NCBI RefSeq assembly: GCF_020400825.1
Contig: NZ_JAINVH010000039.1
Span: 1-64,000, forward strand
Length of the DNA: 64,000 nucleotides
Direction of reading: 5' to 3'
Source of the DNA: Streptomyces sp. HPF1205
Lineage (GTDB): Bacteria > Actinomycetota > Actinomycetes > Streptomycetales > Streptomycetaceae
Shown: piece after piece, positions 1 through 9,347 of the stretch
Position numbering within the stretch: position 1 is the first letter of the stretch
Layout of the letters: each line of letters starts with the position of its first letter
The notes under the pieces: model-generated
Seen by the model: only the letters and a program-made list of their open reading frames with translations
Databases searched by the model: none
Told to the model about the DNA's origin: nothing
Position numbers and translations under genes: made by a program

Positions 1-271
1 CATGAACAGCCTGCGCGAGGAGAGGACCGAGGCCGACCCCGAGCCCGGGCAGGAAGCACTCGCCGCCCTGTCGCCGCGCGAACGCGAGATCCTCGGCCTG
101 ATCGGGGAAGGCCTGACCAACAGGCAGATCGGCGCGCGCCTCTACCTGTCCGAGAAGACCGTCAAGAACAACGTCTCCCGCCTGCTGGCCAAGCTCGGCG
201 TCGAGCGCCGCGTCCAGGCCGCCGTCATCGCCACCCAGGGGCCGAACGCGCCGGACCACGACCGCCGGTAA
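1..271 (+). CDS. DevR/DosR-like response regulator, C-terminal part only
   Basis: The gene is cut by the left edge of the window, so only the LuxR-type DNA-binding domain and a short linker remain. The frame is open back to base 1; the ATG at 2 is probably internal. The helix-turn-helix reads LSPREREILGLIGEGLTNRQ, then the recognition helix LSEKTVKNNVSRLLAKLG and the tail ERRVQAAV, which closely follows the mycobacterial DevR/DosR C-terminus. A receiver domain is expected upstream but cannot be seen. The gene converges on the DevS-like kinase that ends at 521, its likely partner. By family knowledge, phosphorylated DevR binds GGGAC-type palindromes, and similar palindromes occur at 11.4 and 14.7 kb in this window. 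Confidence 0.85.
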   Translation, partial: MNSLREERTEADPEPGQEALAALSPREREILGLIGEGLTNRQIGARLYLSEKTVKNNVSRLLAKLGVERRVQAAVIATQGPNAPDHDRR

Positions 272-409
272 GGCCCTCGCGGGCCCGGCCGCGGCGGCCT
301 GCGGGCCCTCTCCCGGCGGCCCGTCCACCGGCGTGGACGGACACGGGTCCCGGTTCGCACCGGCGCCCAGCGGCTGCCCGCCGCGCTGCCCGTACCGCGC
401 CGGCCCGGG

Positions 410-451
410 CACCCGGCGCCCGACACCCGGCGCCCGGGACCCGGCACCCAC
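410..451. repeat. Three 14-bp direct repeats between convergent genes
   Basis: Two nearly identical units (CACCCGGCGCCCGA and CACCCGGCGCCCGG) and a third degenerate one (GACCCGGCACCCAC) run head to tail in the 249-bp gap between the regulator stop (271) and the kinase stop (521). The first part of the gap (272-310) is rich in short GGGCCC inverted repeats and may hold the terminator. I see no gene in the gap. Confidence 0.6.
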
Positions 452-520
452 GCGACGGGCGGCCCGTCACGGCCGACGTCATGCCCGCCCGCTGTACACC
501 TTGGTCGCGGCGGCCGCCGG

Positions 521-2254
521 TCAGCCCTCGGCGGGCAGGGGGGCCGCCCACTCCAGTACGGTGCCGGCGCCGGACGGGCCGGGAGTGACGGCGAAGGTGC
601 CGCCCAGCTCCTCGGCGCGGGAGCGCGCGTTGGCCAGGCCGCTGCGCCGGGCGACGTCCGGGTCGATGCCGCGGCCGTCGTCGGCGACACGCAGCCGCAC
701 CCAGGCGTCGTCGACTTCCACGGACACATCGACGGTGGCGGCTTCCGCGTGGCGGGCGGCGTTCGACAGTGCCTCGCGTACCACGGCCAGGACGTGCTCG
801 GCCACGCCGGCCGGTACCAGGGTGTCCAGCAGTCCGCTCATCCGCAGGGTGGGGGTGAACCCCAGGGCCTCGGATCCTTTGTCGGCCTCGGCGAGCAGCC
901 CGGCCCGCAGCCCCGTGTCCTGCCGGTTCGCGCGCCGGCCGAGGGCGTAGATCGTGGAGCGGATGATCTTGATGGTCTCGTCGAGGTCGTCCACCACGCG
1001 CTCCACCCGCTCGGCGGCCTCCGGGCGGTCGGCGATCCGCCCCAGGGCCGCCTGCAGGGTCAGTCCGGAGGCGAACAGCCGCTGGATCGCGAGGTCGTGC
1101 AGGTCCCGGGCGATACGGTCCCGGTCGTTGAACACCAGCAACTGCTCCGAGGCCCGGCGGTGTTCGGCGATGCGCAGGGCGAGCGCGGCCTGTCCCGCGA
1201 AACCGGAGATCATCTCCAGGGCGGCCTCGGAGAACGGCTGCCCGCCGGGAGTGCGGGCCACCTGCAGCACGCCGAGGGCCTCCTCCCCGCCGCCCAGGGG
1301 CACGAAGAACGCCGGGCCCAGTTCGACCACCGACGCGCTGCCGCCCTGCGAGCGCGGATCGGCGGACAGCCCGTCGCTTATGACCGGCTCGCCGCCGCGG
1401 TGGACCGCGGCCGCGAGGGTCGTACCGCCGAGCGCCAGCCCCCGGACCGCGTCCGCGGAAGAGCCGGCCGCCGCCTCGACCACGAGGTCGCCGCTGCTCC
1501 CTACCGGCAGCGCCAGCGTGACCAGGTCGGCCTCGGCCATGTCCCGCACGGTCTCGGCCAGGTCGCCCAGCACCTGGGACGGTTCCGCGCCCGACAGCAG
1601 GGTGCGGGTCAGCTCCCCGCTGGCCGACAGCCACCGCTGCCGGCGCCGGGCGTCCTCGTACAGCCGGGCGTTGTCGATCGCCACGCCCGCGGCGGCGGCG
1701 AGCGTGCGCAGCACCGCCTCGTCGTCGGCGTCGAACTGCCTGCCCTCGCGCTTGTCCGTCAGGTACAGGTTGCCGAAGACGCGGTCGCGCACCCGCACCG
1801 GAGCGCCGAGGAAGCTGCGCATCGGGGGGTGGCCGGGGGGAAACCCCGACGAAGCGGGATGCTCCGACAGGTTCTCCAGACGCAGCGGGACCGGCTCGCG
1901 GATGAGCAGCCCCAGTATGCCCTCGCCCCTGGGGTAGTGCCCGATCCGCGCCACGTCCCGCTCGTCCATGCCGACGGTGACGAACTGCCGGATCGTGTCC
2001 TCCTCCCCCAGGACGCCCAGCGCGCCGTACCGGGCGTCGACCAGCTCCACCGCGGCGGCCACGATCCTGCGCAGCACCGTCTGCAGGTCCAGGTCGGAGC
2101 CGATCGCCAGCACCGCGTCCAGCAGCGCCTGCACCTGGTCGCGCGTGCCGCGGACCCTGTCGACGTGCCGCTGCAGGTCGTCGAGCAGCTCGTCCAGACG
2201 CAACTGCGGCCCCGTGCCGCGCTCGTCGCGCTCGTTGGTGTGCCCGCCGCCCAT
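521..2254 (-). CDS. DevS/DosT-like GAF sensor histidine kinase
   Basis: A soluble sensor kinase of 577 aa. Two GAF domains lie at about residues 45-195 and 215-370, followed by a HisKA_3 dimerisation helix and an HATPase_c domain (about 480-575). The first GAF contains GHPPMRSFLGAPVRVRD with His at about 142, matching the proximal heme ligand in the HPPM motif of mycobacterial DevS/DosT, so an O2/NO/CO- or redox-sensing heme is likely. The phosphoacceptor is His386 in RDRIARDLHDLAIQRL. The N box (REALSNAARH) and G1 box (DDGRGID) are present. It converges on the DevR-like gene and lies downstream of narI on the same strand, 100 bp away. The ATG at 2254 has a weak ribosome site, so the exact start is less certain than the identity. 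Confidence 0.9.
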   Translation of the reverse strand: MGGGHTNERDERGTGPQLRLDELLDDLQRHVDRVRGTRDQVQALLDAVLAIGSDLDLQTVLRRIVAAAVELVDARYGALGVLGEEDTIRQFVTVGMDERDVARIGHYPRGEGILGLLIREPVPLRLENLSEHPASSGFPPGHPPMRSFLGAPVRVRDRVFGNLYLTDKREGRQFDADDEAVLRTLAAAAGVAIDNARLYEDARRRQRWLSASGELTRTLLSGAEPSQVLGDLAETVRDMAEADLVTLALPVGSSGDLVVEAAAGSSADAVRGLALGGTTLAAAVHRGGEPVISDGLSADPRSQGGSASVVELGPAFFVPLGGGEEALGVLQVARTPGGQPFSEAALEMISGFAGQAALALRIAEHRRASEQLLVFNDRDRIARDLHDLAIQRLFASGLTLQAALGRIADRPEAAERVERVVDDLDETIKIIRSTIYALGRRANRQDTGLRAGLLAEADKGSEALGFTPTLRMSGLLDTLVPAGVAEHVLAVVREALSNAARHAEAATVDVSVEVDDAWVRLRVADDGRGIDPDVARRSGLANARSRAEELGGTFAVTPGPSGAGTVLEWAAPLPAEG

Positions 2255-2354
2255 GTCCGCCGCCCCCTAGGTACTCCCGCCTCAGTCCGAGAGTATGCCC
2301 AACGTGCCACGGGCATCCGCAAGGGGCACATTCAGGCCCGGTGACCTGCGGGCG

Positions 2355-3101
2355 TCACCAGCCGCGGCGCGGTGCCCGGGCGCCCAGTCGCGCGTCGCGG
2401 CTGCGGTAGACGATGTACGGGCGGGTCAGGTAGCCGATCGGCGCGGTGAGCATGTGGACCAGCCGGCTGAACGGCCAGAACGCGAACAGGCACCAGGCGG
2501 CCAGGACGTGCAGCTTGAAGCCGATCGGGGCGCGCAGGATGAGGGCGGTGTCGGGGTGCAGGTAGAACACGGAGCGGAACCAGGGGGCGACGGTCAGGCG
2601 GTAGTCGTGGGGGTGGCCGGTGGCGTTGCCGAGCACGGTGGTGCCAAGGCCCAGGCACAGGGTGCCGACGAGCAGCACGTACATGACCTTGTCGTTGCGG
2701 GTGGTGGCGGAGAAGACCGGACCGACGGTTCGGCGGCGGTAGACGAGGATGGCCGCGCCGCCGAGGGTGCACACGCCGGCGACGGTGCCGAGGCCGAACG
2801 CGGCGGCGTGGTAGGCCGTTTCGCTCACGCCCATGGCCTTGGTCCAGTTCTCGGGGACGAGCAGGCCGGCGACGTGGCCGGCGGCGACGAGCAGGATGCC
2901 GAAGTGGAACAGCGGGCTGCCCAGCCGCAGCAGCCGCTTCTCGTACAGCTCGGAGGAGCGGGTGGTCCAGCCGAACTTGTCGTACCGGTAGCGCCAGATG
3001 TGGCCGAGGACGAAGACGGCGACGGACAGGTAGGGGACGACGACCCAGAGCAGGATCGACCAGGTGCTCGGCGGGGAGGCGGGGGCGGCCGCGGGGCTCA
3101 T
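2355..3101 (-). CDS. narI: Respiratory nitrate reductase gamma subunit (cytochrome b)
   Basis: This is the 248-aa membrane subunit that anchors NarGH and passes electrons from the quinol pool through two b hemes. About five transmembrane helices are visible, from WSILLWVVVPYLSVAVFVLG near the N-terminus to LHVLAAWCLFAFWPFSRLVH near the C-terminus. His residues in LFHFGILLVAAGHVAGL and GFKLHVLAAW are at the usual heme-ligand positions. The start overlaps the narJ stop by 4 bp (ATGA), which fixes the ATG at 3101. It is the last gene of narGHJI; the DevS-like kinase follows after about 100 bp. Confidence 0.95.
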   Translation of the reverse strand: MSPAAAPASPPSTWSILLWVVVPYLSVAVFVLGHIWRYRYDKFGWTTRSSELYEKRLLRLGSPLFHFGILLVAAGHVAGLLVPENWTKAMGVSETAYHAAAFGLGTVAGVCTLGGAAILVYRRRTVGPVFSATTRNDKVMYVLLVGTLCLGLGTTVLGNATGHPHDYRLTVAPWFRSVFYLHPDTALILRAPIGFKLHVLAAWCLFAFWPFSRLVHMLTAPIGYLTRPYIVYRSRDARLGARAPRRGW

Positions 3102-3748
3102 CGGGCGGCTCCGGGAGCGGTGGGGAGGTACTCGGGCGGGGCGTACGGGTCGAGGCCGACCTGCTCGTCGGGCGGTCCTTCGGCGGCGAGGCGGGCGACG
3201 GCGGTGTGCTCGTCGCCGCTGAGCGGCGGCAGGGTGGCGCGTACGGAGTCCAGGACGCCGGCCCAGGGCGAGCGGGCGTCGTGCAGGGCGAGGCGGCACA
3301 GCTCGATGCCGGCGCGGTGCCCGGTGAGCAGCCGGTGCCCGGTGGCGGGGTCGCCGGTCGCGGCGAACTCCAGGACCACGGCGAGGTGGTCGGGCAGTTC
3401 CTCGTCGGTCAGGCGCAGCCCGGCAGCCGCGTAGGTGCGTTTGAGGCGGAGCAGTGCCAGGCCGCGCTTGCGGGTGTCGCCGTGGGCGTAGTACGTGAGG
3501 TAGAGGCAGCAGCGGCGGCGGTGGTCGAAGGTGGCGACGTAGTCGGCGGCCAGGTCGGTGGGGGCGGTGCGCGCGCAGTGGTCGGCGAAGCGGGTGAGCG
3601 GTGCGCCGACCGGGGCGGGCAGCGCCGCCGCGGCCTCGCGGATCGCGGGCAGCGCGGCGGTGAAGGGCTCGTCGGGGTACGTGAGCAGCAGGGACTGGAG
3701 CTGCCATGCGTCCGGGTGGACCGGGGGGTTGTCGTGGCGGCGTCTCAT
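3098..3748 (-). CDS. narJ: Nitrate reductase assembly chaperone (delta)
   Basis: NarJ (216 aa) is the dedicated chaperone that binds apo-NarG and allows insertion of the molybdenum cofactor and FS0 cluster before membrane docking; it is not part of the finished enzyme. The family signature is the all-helical core with WQLQSLLLTYPDEPF near the N-terminus and ADYVATFDHRRRCCLYLTYY in the middle, followed by the Pro-rich acidic tail (DPYAPPEYLP). The ATG at 3748 overlaps the narH stop in an ATGA, and its own stop overlaps narI in the same way. Confidence 0.95.
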   Translation of the reverse strand: MRRRHDNPPVHPDAWQLQSLLLTYPDEPFTAALPAIREAAAALPAPVGAPLTRFADHCARTAPTDLAADYVATFDHRRRCCLYLTYYAHGDTRKRGLALLRLKRTYAAAGLRLTDEELPDHLAVVLEFAATGDPATGHRLLTGHRAGIELCRLALHDARSPWAGVLDSVRATLPPLSGDEHTAVARLAAEGPPDEQVGLDPYAPPEYLPTAPGAAR

Positions 3749-5442
3749 CGCTGCTCTCCGCTCTGCTCGGGTCCGGGCGGCGGGAAGAGGCCGGGCGGGC
3801 GGCCCTTGCCGTCCCAGTTGAGGAGGTTGACGCGGGCGGCCTTGTCGGTGGGGGCGGCGGCGGTGTCGGAGGTCTGGCGGTCGCGCAGCGCTTGGTAGTT
3901 CTCGACCGCGAGCGGGGTGGCGCCGCCGGATGCCTCGCCGAAGGGGCCGGAGCCGCCCATGCCGGGGCCGCCGTCGTAGTCGAGGCTGCACTCGGTGGCC
4001 AGTTCCTCCAGCCGGTGGGCCTGTTCGGCGTGGGCGGGCGGGATGACGTACCGCTCGTCGTACTTGGCCAGGGCCAGCAGCCGGTACATGTCGTACATCT
4101 GCTCGCCGGTCATGCCGGTCGCGGCGGGGATGGTGTCGTCCGGTTCGCGGCCGAGGTTGATGTCGCGCATGTAGGCGCGCATGGCCGCCAGGCGGCGCAG
4201 CACGGCCTCGACGGGTGCCGGGTCGCCGGCGGTGAACAGTTCGGCGAGGTACTCGACGGGGATGCGCAGGGTGTCGATGGCGGCGAAGAGGTTGCCGCGG
4301 TCCTCGCCGTCGTGGCCGGTGTCGCTCACGGCGTCGACGACCGGGGACAGCGGGGGGATGTACCAGACCATGGGCAGGGTGCGGTACTCCGGGTGCAGCG
4401 GCAGCGCCACCTTGTAGGTGTTGATCAGGGCGTGCACCGGGGACCGCTGGGCGGCCTCGATCCAGTCCCGCGGGATGCCGGCCCGCTCGGCCTCGGCGAC
4501 CACGCGCGGGTCGTGGGGGTCGAGGAAGACGTCGCGCTGGGCCTCGTACAGGCCGGTGTCGTCGGGTGTGGTGGCGGCCGCCAGGACGCGGTCGGCGTCG
4601 TACAGCACGAGGCCGATGTAGCGCAGCCGGCCCACGCAGGTCTCGGAGCAGACGGTGGGGATGCCGACCTCGACGCGGGGGAAGCAGAAGGTGCACTTCT
4701 CGGCCTTGCCGGTGCGGTGGTTGAAGTAGACCTTCTTGTACGGGCAGCCGGTGACGCACATCCGCCAGCCGCGGCAGCGGTCCTGGTCGACCAGGACGAT
4801 GCCGTCCTCCTCGCGCTTGTAGATCGCCCCCGAGGGGCAGGACGCGGCGCACGACGGGTTGAGGCAGTGCTCGCAGATCCGCGGCAGGTAGAACATGAAG
4901 GTCCGCTCGAACTCGAAGCGGACCTTGTCAGAGACCCGCTGGACGATGACGTCCTTGGTGCCGTGGTCGACCGAGCCGCCGAGGTTGTCGTCCCAGTTGG
5001 CGGACCAGGAGATCTTCATGTCCTTGCCGGATATCAGCGAGTGCGGGCGGGCGACCGGCGTGTGCTCCTGCAGCGGGGCGTTGGTCAGGGTCTCGTAGTC
5101 GTAGGTCCAGGGCTCGTAGTAGTCCTTGATGGACGGCAGTTTGGGGTTGGCGAAGATGGTGACGAGCTTCTTGAACCGGCCGCCGGCCTTCAGCGTGAGC
5201 CGGCCGCGCTTGTTGAGCTGCCAGCCGCCCTGCCAGGTGTCCTGGTCCTCGTAGCGGCGGGGGTAGCCCTGTCCGGGGCGGGTCTCGACGTTGTTGAACC
5301 ACACGTACTCCACGCCGGTGCGGTTGGTCCACGTCTGCTTGCAGGTGACCGAGCAGGTGTGGCAGCCGATGCACTTGTCGAGGTTCATCACCATCGCCAT
5401 CTGGGCCATGATGCGTCCGATGGGGGCCGCGTCGCGGGGCAT
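3745..5442 (-). CDS. narH: Respiratory nitrate reductase beta subunit (Fe-S)
   Basis: NarH (565 aa) carries four Fe-S clusters that wire NarI to NarG on the cytoplasmic face. The Cys groups are visible: CIGCHTCSVTC near residue 20; CEHCLNPSCAASC and CRGWRMCVTGCP further on; then CTFC and CSETC. The Trp in CRGWRMC replaces a Cys, as expected for the [3Fe-4S] cluster of NarH. The ATG at 5442 (MPRDAAP) overlaps the narG stop (ATGA), which supports it over the internal Met codons before CIGC. Confidence 0.96.
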   Translation of the reverse strand: MPRDAAPIGRIMAQMAMVMNLDKCIGCHTCSVTCKQTWTNRTGVEYVWFNNVETRPGQGYPRRYEDQDTWQGGWQLNKRGRLTLKAGGRFKKLVTIFANPKLPSIKDYYEPWTYDYETLTNAPLQEHTPVARPHSLISGKDMKISWSANWDDNLGGSVDHGTKDVIVQRVSDKVRFEFERTFMFYLPRICEHCLNPSCAASCPSGAIYKREEDGIVLVDQDRCRGWRMCVTGCPYKKVYFNHRTGKAEKCTFCFPRVEVGIPTVCSETCVGRLRYIGLVLYDADRVLAAATTPDDTGLYEAQRDVFLDPHDPRVVAEAERAGIPRDWIEAAQRSPVHALINTYKVALPLHPEYRTLPMVWYIPPLSPVVDAVSDTGHDGEDRGNLFAAIDTLRIPVEYLAELFTAGDPAPVEAVLRRLAAMRAYMRDINLGREPDDTIPAATGMTGEQMYDMYRLLALAKYDERYVIPPAHAEQAHRLEELATECSLDYDGGPGMGGSGPFGEASGGATPLAVENYQALRDRQTSDTAAAPTDKAARVNLLNWDGKGRPPGLFPPPGPEQSGEQR

Positions 5443-8400
5443 CAGTAGGTCACCTCCTGCGAGCGGCGGCGGATGACGGTGACCTCGTCGCGCTGGTTGC
5501 CCGTCGGGCCGAGGTAGTTGAAGGCGTACGACAGCTGTGCGTAGCCGCCGATGAGGTGGGACGGTTTGATCAGCAGCCGGGTCAGCGAGTTGTGGATGCC
5601 GCCGCGGCGGCCGGTGGTCTCGGTGCGGGGCACGTCGATGAGCCGGTCCTGGGCATGGTGCATGTAGACGGTTCCCTCCGGCATGCGATGGGAGACGACG
5701 GCGCGCGCCACGACGACGCCGTTGCGGTTGACGGCCTCGATCCAGTCGTTGTCGTGGACGCCGATCTTCTCGGCGTCCTGCGGGCCGATCCAGATGGTGG
5801 GCCCGCCGCGGGACAGCGACAGCATGAGCAGGTTGTCCTGGTACTCGGAGTGGATGGACCACTTGTTGTGCGGGGTGAGGTAGCGGACGGTGACGCCGAG
5901 TTCGCCCGTGTCGCCGATTTCGGGCTCGCCGAACAGGGCGTGCATGTTCAGCGGCGGCCGGTAGACGGGGAGCTGCTCGCCGAGGGCGGTCATCCAGTCG
6001 TGGTCGAGGAAGAAGTGCTGGCGGCCGGTGAGGGTGTGCCAGGGCTTGAGGCGCTCGACGTTGACGGTGAACGGGGAGTACCGGCGCCCGCCGGCCTCGG
6101 AGCCGGACCACTCCGGTGAGGTGATGACCGGCACGGGGCGGGCCTGGGTGTCGGCGAAGGAGATCCGCTTGCCCTCGTGCTCGGCGGCAAGGTCGGCCAG
6201 CCTGGTGCCGGTGCGCTCCTCCAGGGTGCGGAAGCCCTGGGTGGCCAAGTGGCCGTTGGTGGTGCCGGACAGCGCCAGGATCGCCTCGCAGGCGTGCACG
6301 TCCCGGGCGAGCGAGGGGCGGCCGTCGGCCGGGCCGCCGCGGACCGTGCCGTTCTTGTGCCGCAGGTGGTCGACCTCGCGGGTGACGTCGAAGGTGACGC
6401 CCTTGGTGGTCAGTCCCAGGTCGTCCACCAGCGGGCCGAGAGCGGCCATCCTGCTCGCGACGGCCGGGTAGTCGCGCTCGACCGTGACCAGCTTGGGCAT
6501 GGTGCGGCCCGGTACGGGTTCGCACTCCCCCCGTTTCCAGTCCGCGACGCGGCCGTGCGGGGTGGCGAGGGCGTCCGGGGTGTCGTGCAGCAGCGGCGCC
6601 GCCACCAGGTCCGTGCGCCTGCCCAGGTGCGTGGCCGCGAGGCGGCTGAAGTGCTCGGCGAGGGTGGTGAAGGCGTCCCAGTCGGTGCGGGTCTGCCACG
6701 GCGGGGCGATCGCCGGGTTGAAGGAGTGCACAAAGGGATGCATGTCGGTGGTGTTGAGGTCGTGCTTCTCGTACCAGGTCGCCGCGGGCAGCACCACATC
6801 GGAGTACAAGGTGGTGCTGGTCATGCGGAAGTCCAGGGTCAGCAGCAGGTCGAGCTTGCCGGTGGGCGCCTCCTCGCGCCACACCACGTCGCGGGGCCGC
6901 TGCTCGGGCGGGGTCTGCGTGGCACGCACCGCGTGGTCGGTGCCCAGCAGGTGCTTGAGGAAGTACTCGTTGCCCTTCGCGGACGAACCCAGCAGGTTGG
7001 CCCGCCAGACGGTCAGCACCCGCGGGAAGTTCTCCGGCGCGTCCGGGTCCTCCCCGGCGAACCGCAGCCGCCCGGCCTTCAGCTCCGCCACCACGTGCTC
7101 CGCCGGGGAGCGCCCGGCGGCGCCGGCGTCGTCGGCCAGGTCCAGCGGGTTGCGGTCGAAGGTGGGGTACGCGGGCATCCAGCCCATCCGGGCCGACGCC
7201 GCCAGCACGTCGGCCGTGGACGTGCCGGCGAAGGTCCCGCCGGCGCCGGCCGCGGCCAGGGCGCCGGCGGAGAAGTGGTCGTAGCGGAACTGGTCGGTGT
7301 GCAGGTACCAGTACGCGGTCTGGATCATCTGCCGCGCCGGGCGGTTCCAGTCCGACGCGGTGGCCAGCATGGAGTAGCCGGTGAGCGGGCGGACCTTCTC
7401 CTGCCCCACGTAGTGCGCCCAGCCGCCGCCGTTCACGCCCTGGCAGCCGGTCAGCGTGGTCAGGGTCAGGAACGCCCGGTAGATGGTGTCGGAGTGGAAC
7501 CAGTGGTTGGTGCCCGCCCCCATGATGATCATGGAGCGGCCGCGTGACTCCTCCGCGTTGGCGGCGAACTCCCGGGCTATCCGGGCCGCCTGGGCCGCCG
7601 GGACCGCGGTGATCGCCTCCTGCCAGGCGGGGGTGTAGGGCTGCGACGGGTCGTCGTAGCCGGCCGGCCAGGTGCCGGGCAGCCCTTCGCGGGCCACCCC
7701 GTACTGGGCAAGCAGCAGGTCGAACACCGTGGTCACCAGCCGTCCCGCGACCCGGCGTACCGGCACGCCGCGCGGCATGGTCCCCGCCGCGCCGTCCGGG
7801 GCGTCGAAGCGCGGCAGTTCGACGGCCACCGGCTCCTCGCCGCCGCCGGCCGCCGAGAGCAGGGGGTCCACCGTGCCCAGGTCCAGGTTCCAGCGGCCCT
7901 TGCCGCTGTCGGAGAAGCGGTGGCCCAGCGTGCCGTTGGGCACGACGGGGCGGCCGGTGGCGGCGTCGAGCAGGACGGTGCGGAACGCCGCGTGCTCCGC
8001 CTCGGCCTCGGTCCCGCCGAGGTCCTCGGCGGTCAGGAACTTGCCCGGCCGGAACGTCCCTTCCCCGGTGTCCTCCAGGGCGACGAGGAACGGCAGGTCG
8101 GTGTACCGCTTGACGTAGTCCGCGAAGTACGGGACCTGGCGCTCGACGAAGAACTCCCTCAGCACCACGTGGCCCATGGCCATGGCCAGCGCCCCGTCCG
8201 TGCCCGGCTGCGCGGCCACCCACTCGTCGGCGAACTTCACGTTGTCCGCGTAGTCCGGGGCGACCGCCACCACCTTCTGGCCCCGGTAGCGCGCCTCGGC
8301 CATCCAATGGGCGTCGGGGGTACGGGTGACCGGCAGGTTCGAGCCCCACATGACCAGGTAGCCGGCGTCCCACCAGTCCCCCGACTCCGGCACGTCCGTC

Positions 8401-9158
8401 TGGTCGCCGAACACCTGCGGGGAGGCCACCGGGAGGTCGGCGTACCAGTCGTAGAAGGACAGCATCACCCCGCCGAGCAGCGAGTAGAACCGGGCGCCGG
8501 CGGCGTGCGAGACCATCGACATCGCCGGGATCGGCGAGAAGCCCGCGAGCCGGTCCGGGCCGTACTCCTTGATCGTGTGCACGTGCGCGGCGGCGACCAT
8601 CTCCACCGCCTCGTCCCAGCTCGCGCGCACCAGGCCGCCCTTGCCCCGGGCGGACTTGTAGCGCCGGGCCCTGGCCGGGTCGCCGGTGATCTCCGCCCAC
8701 GCCGCCACCGGGTCACCGAGCCGGGCCCGTGCCTCGCGGTACATCTCCAGCAGCACACCGCGCACGTACGGGTAGCGGATCCGGGTCGGCGAGTACGTGT
8801 ACCAGGAGAAGGCGGCGCCGCGCGGGCAGCCCCGCGGCTCGTACTCGGGGCGGTCCGGGCCGACCGACGGGTAGTCGGTCTGCTGCGCCTCCCAGGTGAT
8901 GATGCCGTCCTTGACGTACACCTTCCACGAGCACGAGCCGGTGCAGTTCACCCCGTGCGTGGAACGCACCACCTTGTCGTGCGACCAGCGGTCCCGGTAG
9001 AACTCGTCCGCCTGCCGGCCGCCCTTCTTGTGGAGGGTGCGCAGGTCCTTCGAGACCTCCGCCCGGGTGAAGAACCGGCGCGAGCGCACCAGCGCCCGCA
9101 CCAGGTCGCCGTCCACATCCGCGCGCGCCCGCTCCGGACCGCTGGTGTCCGTACTCAC
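5442..9158 (-). CDS. narG: Respiratory nitrate reductase alpha subunit (Mo-bisMGD)
   Basis: NarG is the catalytic subunit (about 1,238 aa) that reduces nitrate to nitrite at a molybdenum bis-MGD centre. Near the N-terminus, STHGVNCTGSCSWKVYVKDG supplies the His and two Cys ligands of the FS0 cluster, and the fourth Cys follows in YEPRGCPRGAAFSW. I chose the GTG at 9158 (VSTDTSGPE) because GGAG/GAGAG lies just upstream and a promoter-like pair (9223-9251) lies further upstream. The longer frame, from a TTG at 9251, would start inside that promoter. The gene is first of narGHJI and lies 189 bp downstream of the hemerythrin-like gene. Confidence 0.95.
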   Translation of the reverse strand: MSTDTSGPERARADVDGDLVRALVRSRRFFTRAEVSKDLRTLHKKGGRQADEFYRDRWSHDKVVRSTHGVNCTGSCSWKVYVKDGIITWEAQQTDYPSVGPDRPEYEPRGCPRGAAFSWYTYSPTRIRYPYVRGVLLEMYREARARLGDPVAAWAEITGDPARARRYKSARGKGGLVRASWDEAVEMVAAAHVHTIKEYGPDRLAGFSPIPAMSMVSHAAGARFYSLLGGVMLSFYDWYADLPVASPQVFGDQTDVPESGDWWDAGYLVMWGSNLPVTRTPDAHWMAEARYRGQKVVAVAPDYADNVKFADEWVAAQPGTDGALAMAMGHVVLREFFVERQVPYFADYVKRYTDLPFLVALEDTGEGTFRPGKFLTAEDLGGTEAEAEHAAFRTVLLDAATGRPVVPNGTLGHRFSDSGKGRWNLDLGTVDPLLSAAGGGEEPVAVELPRFDAPDGAAGTMPRGVPVRRVAGRLVTTVFDLLLAQYGVAREGLPGTWPAGYDDPSQPYTPAWQEAITAVPAAQAARIAREFAANAEESRGRSMIIMGAGTNHWFHSDTIYRAFLTLTTLTGCQGVNGGGWAHYVGQEKVRPLTGYSMLATASDWNRPARQMIQTAYWYLHTDQFRYDHFSAGALAAAGAGGTFAGTSTADVLAASARMGWMPAYPTFDRNPLDLADDAGAAGRSPAEHVVAELKAGRLRFAGEDPDAPENFPRVLTVWRANLLGSSAKGNEYFLKHLLGTDHAVRATQTPPEQRPRDVVWREEAPTGKLDLLLTLDFRMTSTTLYSDVVLPAATWYEKHDLNTTDMHPFVHSFNPAIAPPWQTRTDWDAFTTLAEHFSRLAATHLGRRTDLVAAPLLHDTPDALATPHGRVADWKRGECEPVPGRTMPKLVTVERDYPAVASRMAALGPLVDDLGLTTKGVTFDVTREVDHLRHKNGTVRGGPADGRPSLARDVHACEAILALSGTTNGHLATQGFRTLEERTGTRLADLAAEHEGKRISFADTQARPVPVITSPEWSGSEAGGRRYSPFTVNVERLKPWHTLTGRQHFFLDHDWMTALGEQLPVYRPPLNMHALFGEPEIGDTGELGVTVRYLTPHNKWSIHSEYQDNLLMLSLSRGGPTIWIGPQDAEKIGVHDNDWIEAVNRNGVVVARAVVSHRMPEGTVYMHHAQDRLIDVPRTETTGRRGGIHNSLTRLLIKPSHLIGGYAQLSYAFNYLGPTGNQRDEVTVIRRRSQEVTY

Positions 9159-9222
9159 CGTGCTCTCCGCTCCCGGGCCTGCCGGCCCGTTCGAAACGTG
9201 ATCGATTCCGGCTCGCGACGAC

Positions 9223-9251
9223 TCTATGGCCGCCGTGCCCGTACGGGTCAA
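9223..9251 (-). promoter_or_regulatory. Candidate narG promoter
   Basis: On the minus strand TTGACC (9251-9246) and CATAGA (9228-9223) are separated by 17 bp, a reasonable housekeeping-type pair about 65 bp before the chosen narG GTG. It would let narGHJI be transcribed separately from narK and the hemerythrin-like gene upstream. Confidence 0.4.
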
Positions 9252-9347
9252 CGGCCGGACCGCGAACCATGCCCGCTCCGGGGCAGCCGGTGCCCGGGTG
9301 GCGGCGAGGTGTCCGAAGGGGTCGGACCACCGGGGCCGAACCGCGGG

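Noticed and set aside
225..2344. Long open frames opposite the sensor kinase (for example 749-2344 plus and 225-1634 minus)
   Set aside because: They are composition shadows: Arg/Pro/Gly/Ala-rich, without domains or ribosome sites. The same holds for the large antisense frames over narGHJI, GH81, the NHLM ABC genes, LanM and YcaO.
9159..9251. Longer NarG from a TTG at 9251
   Set aside because: The extension lacks conservation and a ribosome site and overlaps a promoter-like TTGACC/CATAGA pair; the GTG at 9158 has a good ribosome site.
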